From the NCBI GenBank assembly GCA_002348045.1, contig DDYO01000249.1:6959-25998 (forward strand): 19,040 nt of DNA, given 5' to 3'. The stretch is from Anaerolineales bacterium UBA2232 (GTDB taxonomy: Bacteria; Chloroflexota; Anaerolineae; UBA2200). The notes beneath the pieces were generated by a model, which saw nothing but the letters and a program-made list of their open reading frames with translations, ran no database searches and had not been told where the DNA came from. A program made the position numbers and the translations under genes. Positions 7,701 through 13,721 of the stretch are shown in pieces; position 1 is the first letter of the stretch, and every line of letters starts with the position of its first letter.

Positions 7701-9050
7701 ATGACAACCGGTCCTGGCAAAGAGGCGCTCAAACGATGGGTCATCGAGAGCATCGACGATCACAGCGAAGGCATCCTGGCCGCAGGGCAGCACCTCCTGT
7801 CGATTCCTGAGGTCGGCTTCAAGGAAACCCGCACAGCGAGCTTTGTAGCGGATCGCCTGCGGTCGCTCGGCTTGACTCCCCGCGAGGGTCTGGCGCTTAC
7901 TGGCGTCAAGGCCGAGGCGCGGGGCCAGGCGCCTGGACCGACAGTGGCCATCATCGGCGAGATGGATGCCTTGATCAACTATGACCACCCGTTTGCGGAC
8001 CCACAGACGGGAGCGGCGCACAGCTGCGGGCACCACGCCCAAGTCACCCACGTTCTTGCGGTAGCCGAGGCATTGTTGGGCTCCGGAGTCATGTCCCACC
8101 TGGCCGGTCGGGTGGTCTTTTTCGCGGTGCCGGCCGAAGAATTCATCGAGATCGAATACCGGCTCCATCTGAAACGCCAGGGCAAGATCGAGTTCCTGGG
8201 AGGCAAACAAGAGCTCATCCGCCTGGGCGAGTTTGACGATATCAACCTGGCCATGATGGTTCACTCGGCGCCCCTGGATGGAGCGGTTCGCTTGGGAATC
8301 GGAGGCAGCGGACTTGCCTTTGTGGCCAAGCATGTCCAGTACGTGGGCCAGTCGTCCCATGCCGCCCTCGCGCCAGACAAGGGCATCAATGCGCTCAATG
8401 CGGCGCTGCTGGGGTTGATGGGCATTCATGCCCAGCGAGAGACCTTTGTGGAGGCGGACCACGTGCGCGTGCACCCCATCATCACGCGAGGCGGAGCGGT
8501 GGTCAACGCCGTGCCCGACGACGTGGCAATTGAAACCTATGTCCGGGCGGCCAATACCGACGCTTTGCGGGAGGCCAACCTCAAAGTCGACCGGGCTCTG
8601 CAGGCCGGTGCCATGGCCGTGGGCGCTCGCGCGCGCATCGAGACGGTCCCTGGCTACCTTCCCAGCAGCTACCACCCGGCCTTGAGCACCCTGTTCCGCG
8701 ACAACGGCAGCGCCCTGGTTGGCCAGGACGGCTTTAGCGGCCCTGAGTCAACCATTGAAGGCGCGTCCAGCGACATCGGTGATGTGTGCCAGCTACTGCC
8801 CACGCTCATGGCCTATTCGCGGGGGTGGGAAGGTTACGCCCATTCACCGGGTTACCTGGTCAAGGATGCGGACGCAGCCTACATCCTGCCTGCAAAGGCG
8901 TTGGCCATGACCGTCATTGACCTGTTGGCAGATGGCGCCGGCACGGCCAGCGACATCTTGGCCGGATACACGCCGTCCATGACCCATCGTGATTATCTGA
9001 CTTGTATGCGCAGCCTGTCGGGAGAAAGCTGGTTTCCCCCGCAAGACTGA
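7701..9050 (+). CDS. M20 family metallo-amidohydrolase (AbgB-like)
   Basis: A 449-residue cytoplasmic enzyme of the M20D amidohydrolase group, which hydrolyses amide bonds of N-acyl or p-aminobenzoyl-glutamate-type substrates. The metal-site pattern is visible: GEMDAL (residues ~92-97), HSCGHHAQ at 107-114 with Cys109 and His111 as expected ligands, and VPAEEF at 143-148 with the catalytic acid E146 and ligand E147. The lid or dimerisation domain follows (residues ~205-320, with GQSSHAALAPDKGINAL and VVNAVPDDVAIETYVRA). A late conserved region near 340-400 (GASSDIGDV) contributes the remaining ligand side. No signal peptide is present. The ribosome-binding site GAGGAG lies 8 nt before the ATG. 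The stop is followed at once by the ribosome-binding site of the DUF362 gene, so these are co-transcribed. The physiological substrate is unknown. Confidence 0.88.
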   Translation: MTTGPGKEALKRWVIESIDDHSEGILAAGQHLLSIPEVGFKETRTASFVADRLRSLGLTPREGLALTGVKAEARGQAPGPTVAIIGEMDALINYDHPFADPQTGAAHSCGHHAQVTHVLAVAEALLGSGVMSHLAGRVVFFAVPAEEFIEIEYRLHLKRQGKIEFLGGKQELIRLGEFDDINLAMMVHSAPLDGAVRLGIGGSGLAFVAKHVQYVGQSSHAALAPDKGINALNAALLGLMGIHAQRETFVEADHVRVHPIITRGGAVVNAVPDDVAIETYVRAANTDALREANLKVDRALQAGAMAVGARARIETVPGYLPSSYHPALSTLFRDNGSALVGQDGFSGPESTIEGASSDIGDVCQLLPTLMAYSRGWEGYAHSPGYLVKDADAAYILPAKALAMTVIDLLADGAGTASDILAGYTPSMTHRDYLTCMRSLSGESWFPPQD

Positions 9051-9061
9051 GGAGGTTGGTG

Positions 9062-10096
9062 GTGTCAATACCGATCAATCGCAGACAGTTCGTCCGTCGT
9101 CTCGCCGCGGCAGGTTTTGGAACGCTGGCCGCCAGCGGCTTGTTGAGTGGCTGCAAGGCCACGCCCATTGCAACAGAAGTCCCCCCAACACAATTGCCCA
9201 CGACGATTCCCAGCCCTTTGGCGACCCTGTCGTCACCGACGCCAGCGGCGGCGCTCACCCCCACGGCAGCCGCTGCCGCTGAGTATCCTCATCTGGTAGT
9301 AGCTACCGGCGCCGATCCAGCGCAGCTCGTCCGGCACGCCATGGCGGCCCTGGGTGGAATGGGCCAGTTCGTCCGTCCCGGTAACGACGTCATTGTCAAG
9401 CCCAACATCTGTGTAGCCTACCATACCTATGAGTATGCAGCCACCACTAATCCGTGGGTGGTCGCCGAGTTGGTGCGGATGTGCCTGGAAGCGGGAGCGC
9501 GTCGAGTGCGCGTGATGGACCAGCCCTTTGGCGGAACGGCAGAAGAGGCCTACAAGCGCAGCGGCATCCAGGACCAGGTCGTGGCTGCTGGCGGCGTGAT
9601 GGAGGTCATGGCCCGCTACAAGTTCGTCAGTTCGCCGATTGCCGGTGGAGTAGACCTCAAGGAATGGGAGTTCTACGACGATGCTTTAAATGCCGACGTA
9701 GTGATCGACGTGCCCATTGCCAAGCACCACGGCTTGGCCCGCTTGACCCTCGGTATGAAGAACATCATGGGCCTCATCACCAACCGCTCCGGGATGCACC
9801 GCGACCTTGGCCAGCGCCTGGCGGAGATTACCAGCCGCGTTCGACCCCAGCTGACCGTGATCGATGCCGTACGTATCCTCATGGCCAACGGTCCGACCGG
9901 CGGAAACCTGGCCGACGTCAAGAAGATGGATACCCTCATCGTTTCGCCCGACATTGTGGCGGCGGATGCCATGGGAGCCACGCTCTTTGGCCTCAAGCCC
10001 AGCGACATCGCTTGTGTGCCTGCGGGAGTTCGCATGGGCCTGGGCCGCAGCGATCTGGAGAACCTGGCGATTGAGAGGCTGGTCGTTGGAACCTAA
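9062..10096 (+). CDS. DUF362 protein, Tat-exported lipoprotein
   Basis: A 344-residue protein. The N-terminus has a twin-arginine motif (INRRQFVRR), a hydrophobic stretch and LLSGC, so it is probably a Tat-exported lipoprotein. A Thr/Pro/Ala tether (residues ~35-70) precedes a DUF362 domain (PF04015), with IVKPNICVAYHTYEYAATTN, AGARRVRVMDQPFGGT, DVVIDVPIAKHHGLARLTLG and MKNIMGLI. DUF362 proteins often carry or accompany 4Fe-4S clusters; this one has no ferredoxin motif of its own, but the next gene encodes six. The start is GTG at 9062: GGAGG at 9051-9055 gives 6-nt spacing, whereas the open frame extends back to 9002 inside the M20 gene. The biochemical role of the family is not firmly known. 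Confidence 0.83.
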   Translation: MSIPINRRQFVRRLAAAGFGTLAASGLLSGCKATPIATEVPPTQLPTTIPSPLATLSSPTPAAALTPTAAAAAEYPHLVVATGADPAQLVRHAMAALGGMGQFVRPGNDVIVKPNICVAYHTYEYAATTNPWVVAELVRMCLEAGARRVRVMDQPFGGTAEEAYKRSGIQDQVVAAGGVMEVMARYKFVSSPIAGGVDLKEWEFYDDALNADVVIDVPIAKHHGLARLTLGMKNIMGLITNRSGMHRDLGQRLAEITSRVRPQLTVIDAVRILMANGPTGGNLADVKKMDTLIVSPDIVAADAMGATLFGLKPSDIACVPAGVRMGLGRSDLENLAIERLVVGT

Positions 10097-11645
10097 GATA
10101 AGACGAGCCCCCAGTGCCGTACGACGGCGTTGGACCACGCTGCGGCGATTGGTGCAATTCATATCGTTGGCCGCGTTCCTGGTTCTCTTTGTGTGGTCGC
10201 GACGGGGCGGATGGCCGGGAATGGTGGTCAACCTGCCCATGCGGTTGGATCCTCTGGCCATGCTGGCGCAGACCCTGGCCAGCCGCAGGTTTCTGGCGAG
10301 CTCAGCGCTGGCCCTGGTCACGGTGGCGCTCACACTGGTCTTGGGGCGGGTATGGTGCAGCTGGCTCTGCCCGTTGGGTACCCTGTTGGACTGGATGCCC
10401 CTGCGGCGCCTGCGGGGAAGGCGCCAGCCACCCCCCGATTCATGGCGGGCCGCCAAGTACGGCCTGCTTCTGACGCTGCTGTCGGCCGCCCTGCTGACCA
10501 ACCTCACGCTGATGGTCTTTGACCCGCTGACAATCCTCTTCCGAACGCTGTCGGCAGCAGTATGGCCTGCAATAGACCAGTTAGCCACGGCGGCTCAGTT
10601 CAGCCTTTATCGAAGCGTGCCCGGTGTACGGCCGCTACTGGACCTGTTTGACCGGGTGATGCGCCCTGTGATCCTGCCCGCTCAGCCAGCGTTCTATCGG
10701 GCCACGCTGTTGTATGCAGGCATCTTTGTGTCCATCGTTGGACTGAATGTTGTAGCGCACCGGTTCTGGTGCCGATACCTGTGCCCGCTGGGAGCTCTCC
10801 TGGGGGTGCCCAGCAAGGTCGCCCTCTTCCGCCGGCGCGTGAACGCCAGCTGCAACCAGTGCGGTGCGTGCGCACGCGCGTGCCCGACGGGAACGATTCA
10901 GGCCACTCAGGACTATGCCAGCGACTCGAGCGAGTGCATCATGTGCGCCGAGTGCCAGAGGGTCTGCCCGCAGAGGGCCATCGACTTCCCGGTACACACG
11001 GCGCCCGCGGCCAGGCACTCGTACGATCCCAGCCGGCGGCAGGCCCTCCTCAGCTTCACCGGTGCTCTGGCGGCGATTGGACTGTTCCGCAGCGATCTAG
11101 CTGCGCTCCGTGAGCATCCGCTGCTCATACGGCCGCCCGGAGCCAGGGAGAATGACCTGCTATCCAAATGCATCCGCTGTGGTGAATGCAACCGCGCCTG
11201 TCCCACCAGCGCCATCCAGCCGGCCATCGCCGAGGCCGCTGTGGAGGGATTCTGGACACCTGTCCTCATCCCGCGCCTGGGCTACTGCGACTATTCCTGC
11301 AACGCGTGCGGTCAGGTCTGCCCGGTGCAGGCTATCCCACCCCTCAGCCTGGCGGAAAAGCGCCAGGTCGTCATCGGGCAGGCGTACATCGACACGGCGC
11401 GCTGCATACCCTGGGCTGACTATCGCGACTGTATCGTCTGTGAGGAGATGTGCCCGGTACCAGACAAAGCCATCAAGCTGGATACCGCCGAGGTCATCAA
11501 TGGGAACGGTGAGAAGGTAGTTGTGCACCGGCCCGTAGTTGTCCGCGACCGCTGCATTGGCTGCGGCATCTGCGAATTCAAATGCCCGGTGAACGGGCAG
11601 GCGGCCATCCGAGTCTTTGTTCCGGGGAGCGCCGAGCTGAGGTAG
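10086..11645 (+). CDS. Membrane polyferredoxin, NapH-like domain fused to NapG/MauM-like domain
   Basis: A 519-residue protein. The N-terminal half has about four helices and the two NapH/NosR-type motifs CSWLCP (C91, C95) and CRYLCP (C229, C233), then two 4Fe-4S motifs (CNQCGACARACP and CIMCAECQRVCP). At residue ~316 an internal SRRQALLSFTGALAAIGLF looks like the twin-arginine signal that starts free NapG/MauM proteins. The NapG-like half follows (LIRPPGA) with four more clusters: CIRCGECNRACP, CDYSCNACGQVCP, C-x8-CIVCEEMCP and CIGCGICEFKCP. It probably passes electrons between the quinone pool or cytoplasm and envelope redox proteins. The start is taken as TTG at 10086, with GAGAGG 7 nt upstream, overlapping the DUF362 gene by 11 bp; no ATG lies before the first helix. 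The N-terminus is thus less certain than the family. Confidence 0.82.
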   Translation: MEPKIRRAPSAVRRRWTTLRRLVQFISLAAFLVLFVWSRRGGWPGMVVNLPMRLDPLAMLAQTLASRRFLASSALALVTVALTLVLGRVWCSWLCPLGTLLDWMPLRRLRGRRQPPPDSWRAAKYGLLLTLLSAALLTNLTLMVFDPLTILFRTLSAAVWPAIDQLATAAQFSLYRSVPGVRPLLDLFDRVMRPVILPAQPAFYRATLLYAGIFVSIVGLNVVAHRFWCRYLCPLGALLGVPSKVALFRRRVNASCNQCGACARACPTGTIQATQDYASDSSECIMCAECQRVCPQRAIDFPVHTAPAARHSYDPSRRQALLSFTGALAAIGLFRSDLAALREHPLLIRPPGARENDLLSKCIRCGECNRACPTSAIQPAIAEAAVEGFWTPVLIPRLGYCDYSCNACGQVCPVQAIPPLSLAEKRQVVIGQAYIDTARCIPWADYRDCIVCEEMCPVPDKAIKLDTAEVINGNGEKVVVHRPVVVRDRCIGCGICEFKCPVNGQAAIRVFVPGSAELR

Positions 11646-11670
11646 GGCAGGATAGCCAGATGCCAGGATT

Positions 11671-11699
11671 GCGGCTGGTTCTCTTATTGAATCAGCCGT
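11671..11699. terminator. Strong hairpin between convergent genes
   Basis: An 11-bp stem (GCGGCTGGTTC at 11671-11681 with GAATCAGCCGT at 11689-11699, including two G-U wobbles) encloses a 7-nt loop. It lies 26 bp after the polyferredoxin stop and faces the end of the phosphatase pair. No U-tract follows on either strand. A second perfect 12-bp palindrome (11772-11783) lies just beyond the phosphatase stop. Confidence 0.4.
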
Positions 11700-11796
11700 C
11701 CCCGGGGTTGGGTTGCTCGATCCCCAGGCATCCTCTTCAGGTCAAACTCAATTCTCCCGGCAGGTCAGCCACCGAGCGCTCGGACGTCTCTCCGGT

Positions 11797-12495
11797 CTAG
11801 CTTTCTCTGCGGCCTGAAGAAGTGGAGAACGAGATGAGCTCAGCCGCCGCGCCGGACAAGTGAGAGACGTCCACCCACCGCACCAAATCGCCCCTCCAGC
11901 GGCCATCCGCACAGCGCATGGTCATCTCCGTGATGGAGCAGTTAAAGCTCTCCTGCTGTCTGAGGGCCTCGACGTCCACACTAGGACACAGGTCAGCAAT
12001 GGTATGGCTCAGGAGCGCCATGTGGGCGACGACGATGATGCGCAGACCTCGCTTGCCCCTCAGGATACGGAAGATGCCGTCGTACGTTCTCGCCCAGATC
12101 TCCTGGTAGCTTTCACCGCCGGGCACGCTGGCGGTAAGATCGCCGTCTTGCCATGCGCGGCGGACTGCGAGGAACACCTGGCGGTTCTCTCCGTTGATAG
12201 GCAATCCCTCGAGTTCCCCTACGCTCACTTCACGAAACTGGGACATCTCCGTGACCGGCTGGCTCAGCGCACGCCCAATGATCGCCGCGGTCTCCTTCGC
12301 CCGCCTGAGGGGAGAGCAAAAGATCTCGTCAATCTGCATGTCCTGGAGGTAGTCCCCCGTTTGAGCCGCTTGTAGCCGGCCTTTATCAGTCAACGAAAGG
12401 TCAATCCGCCAGGTCGCGAATTCGCGACGCAAATTGGATTCGCTCTCGCCATGCCGCACCCAGTAGATCGTATTGGTCATACTATCGTCCGTCAT
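11797..12495 (-). CDS. Histidine phosphatase family protein (copy 2 of tandem pair)
   Basis: A 232-residue member of the phosphoglycerate mutase-like histidine phosphatase branch. Visible residues are RHGES with nucleophile His15, the phosphate-pocket Arg in SPLRRAKET (R64/R65), the acid region FREVSVGELEG (E89) and the second His158. That His sits in VVAHMAL rather than the usual VxHG, so the glycine after it is replaced by Met. It may dephosphorylate small phosphate esters in the cytoplasm; the substrate is unknown. The start is ATG at 12495, one base after the stop of the upstream copy, with GGAG in that gene's last codons. An ATG at 12480 aligns better with the paralog's N-terminus. It has about the same length and the same C-terminal signature (SHLSG) as its neighbour. 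Confidence 0.85.
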   Translation of the reverse strand: MTDDSMTNTIYWVRHGESESNLRREFATWRIDLSLTDKGRLQAAQTGDYLQDMQIDEIFCSPLRRAKETAAIIGRALSQPVTEMSQFREVSVGELEGLPINGENRQVFLAVRRAWQDGDLTASVPGGESYQEIWARTYDGIFRILRGKRGLRIIVVAHMALLSHTIADLCPSVDVEALRQQESFNCSITEMTMRCADGRWRGDLVRWVDVSHLSGAAAELISFSTSSGRRES

Positions 12496-12496
12496 C

Positions 12497-13165
12497 CTAT
12501 TCTCCGCGAATGTTCTGGATCACCAGGCTTCCGGCTTCGCCGGACAAGTGGCTGAAATCTGCCCAGTTCTTGACCGTTGCCACCCACTCGCCATCCCGCA
12601 GCTCCATCTCCAGTTCGGAGACCGAGCAGTTCAGATACTCCCGCTGTCGTAACTGCTTTACATCAGCCGAAGGCGCAAGGCTGCCGATTGTTGTGGAGAA
12701 GAGACCACCGTGACCGACGATCATCACCTGGGAGTTCTCCCGACCAGCCAGGACTTGAGCGATGCCTGACCGCATGCGTCGCCACACCGAGTTGTAGTCT
12801 TCCCCACCCTCGAACCCTGTGCTGTGTATGCCCTCGTCCCAGGCAGCGGTCAAGCGGCGAAAGGCATCGCGGGTATCCGGGCCCAGTGGTTGGCCCTCCA
12901 GTACGCCCATGTCAAACTCGCAGAACTCGTCCATCGCCACCGGCTGAAGACCCAGTTTGGCACCGATGATCTGAGCCGTCTCAACGGCGCGCCAGAGGGA
13001 GGAGGAGAAGATGGCATCAATCGCCCGGCCGAGAAACCGCGTCCCGGTCTGCTCAGCCTGCAGGCGACCTCGTTCGGTCAGGGGTTCGTTCAAGCGCCGC
13101 GTTGCTATCAGGCCCTGCAGGTTGGATTCACTCTCGCCGTGCCGCACGTAGTAAAGTATGTTCAA
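12497..13165 (-). CDS. Histidine phosphatase family protein (copy 1 of tandem pair)
   Basis: A 222-residue phosphoglycerate mutase-like phosphatase with all expected residues: VRHGES (nucleophile His9), SSLWRAVETA (Arg59), FCEFDMGVLEG (Glu83) and VGHGGL (His152). It is clearly paralogous to the next gene: both share HGESESNL, GRLQA-QTG, EGG/PGGE-Y-x2-W, an LRQ-E-x-x-NCS segment and a terminal W-D-SHLSG. The substrate cannot be inferred. The start ATG at 13165 is close to RHG, as usual for the family. It heads a two-gene transcript with a one-base gap to copy 2, implying translational coupling. Confidence 0.88.
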   Translation of the reverse strand: MNILYYVRHGESESNLQGLIATRRLNEPLTERGRLQAEQTGTRFLGRAIDAIFSSSLWRAVETAQIIGAKLGLQPVAMDEFCEFDMGVLEGQPLGPDTRDAFRRLTAAWDEGIHSTGFEGGEDYNSVWRRMRSGIAQVLAGRENSQVMIVGHGGLFSTTIGSLAPSADVKQLRQREYLNCSVSELEMELRDGEWVATVKNWADFSHLSGEAGSLVIQNIRGE

Positions 13166-13205
13166 TCGTCCGCTCCGTCACGTGTGAAGATTGCAGTGAC
13201 GGGGC

Positions 13206-13234
13206 ACTCTAGCACAGACTTGATGGGCTGGCAA
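13206..13234 (-). promoter_or_regulatory. Promoter of the histidine phosphatase pair
   Basis: On the minus strand TTGCCA (13234-13229), a 17-nt spacer and TAGAGT (13211-13206) fit a sigma-70 promoter. Transcription would start near 13199, leaving a leader of about 34 nt. It diverges from the glutaredoxin promoter. Confidence 0.4.
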
Positions 13235-13282
13235 ACAGCACGCCTTTTGACTTGACATGCCTCGTCTCGGTCAGCGCCTGCA

Positions 13283-13310
13283 TGGCAACGTTCCTGATTT
13301 GAGGTACAAT
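13283..13310 (+). promoter_or_regulatory. Putative promoter of the selenocysteine glutaredoxin gene
   Basis: TACAAT (13305-13310) is a good -10 box. The best -35 at 16-nt spacing is the weak TGGCAA (13283-13288). Transcription from near 13317 would leave a short leader containing a strong AGGAGGAG ribosome-binding site (13322-13329) before the ATG at 13336. Confidence 0.4.
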
Positions 13311-13335
13311 ATGCCCCGGTGAGGAGGAGAGCCTT

Positions 13336-13593
13336 ATGTCGGAGCCATCAGAAGTCATCATCTACACCCAGCCCTCCTGAAGCGACTGTCATGCGGCAAA
13401 GAGTTACTTTGCCGGGGCAGGCGTCGCCTATGAGGAAAGGGACGTCACCAAGAATCCCGCCCACATGGAAGAACTGAAGCGACTCATGGGCCGTTTCATC
13501 ACGCCGACCATCATCATCCACGGACAGGCGCTGCTGGGTTTTGGGCCCAACCTCGGCCTCATCCGTGACCTGGTGGAAGCCCACGAAGCATGA
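13336..13593 (+). CDS. Glutaredoxin with in-frame UGA read as selenocysteine (selenoprotein)
   Basis: This is an 85-residue glutaredoxin/NrdH-fold protein when UGA codon 15 (13378-13380) is read through. The start ATG follows a strong AGGAGGAG. The protein begins with the strand EVIIYTQPS, then the active site U15-S-D-C18, the helix HAAKSYFAGAG, YEERDVTKNP, the cis-proline loop FITPTIII (P57) and the glycine-phenylalanine turn LLGFGPN (G68-F69). The UGA falls exactly on the first redox Cys of the C-x-x-C motif, as in known Sec-containing glutaredoxins, and the frame stays open and family-like to a normal TGA at 13591. A SECIS-like hairpin follows the UGA. It should reduce disulfides or serve as a selenolate redox carrier. 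The alternative is a Cys-to-stop mutation (TGC or TGT to TGA), making it a pseudogene. Because of the UGA, conventional gene calling misses it. Confidence 0.82.
13394..13414 (+). promoter_or_regulatory. Bacterial SECIS-like stem-loop
   Basis: CGGCAAAG (13394-13401) pairs perfectly with CTTTGCCG (13407-13414) around the 5-nt loop AGTTA. The loop has G at its second position and begins 21 nt after the UGA. A short upper stem, a small loop with an early G, and a distance of roughly 16-37 nt from the UGA are the published features of bacterial SECIS elements recognised by SelB. The fit is seen in the sequence; SelB binding is inferred. Confidence 0.75.
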
Positions 13594-13603
13594 ACCTGGT
13601 CGT

Positions 13604-13627
13604 TGCGGCCGTTTGCGCTGGGCCGCA
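13604..13627 (+). terminator. Hairpin after the glutaredoxin gene
   Basis: TGCGGCC (13604-13610) and GGCCGCA (13621-13627) form a 7-bp GC-rich stem with a 10-nt loop, starting 10 nt past the glutaredoxin stop and just before the next promoter. There is no U-tract, so this is a possible terminator only. Confidence 0.35.
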
Positions 13628-13631
13628 TCGC

Positions 13632-13660
13632 TTGACGCATTAGTAACGCTCTGGTATGCT
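13632..13660 (+). promoter_or_regulatory. Promoter of the secreted cysteine peptidase gene
   Basis: TTGACG (13632-13637), a 17-nt spacer and TATGCT (13655-13660) match sigma-70. The ATG at 13656 lies inside the -10 box, so it cannot be the translation start of this transcript. This supports the GTG at 13722. Confidence 0.55.
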
Positions 13661-13721
13661 AACGTCGCTTGAGAGTTCTGATGCTTGTGCGAAGACACGG
13701 AATGCCAGAGAGGATACGGAA

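Noticed and set aside
7656..8675. A 339-codon minus-strand open frame opposite the M20 gene
   Set aside because: It is the complementary shadow of a well-conserved metallo-amidohydrolase and shows no domain features of its own.
9686..10588. A 300-codon minus-strand open frame across the DUF362/polyferredoxin junction
   Set aside because: Composition is Arg/Ser-rich with no motifs; both plus-strand genes here are clearly real.
13336..13380. Glutaredoxin as a simple nonsense pseudogene
   Set aside because: Considered seriously, but the UGA position at the redox Cys, the intact downstream frame and motifs, the strong ribosome-binding site and the SECIS-like hairpin favour Sec. It remains the main alternative.
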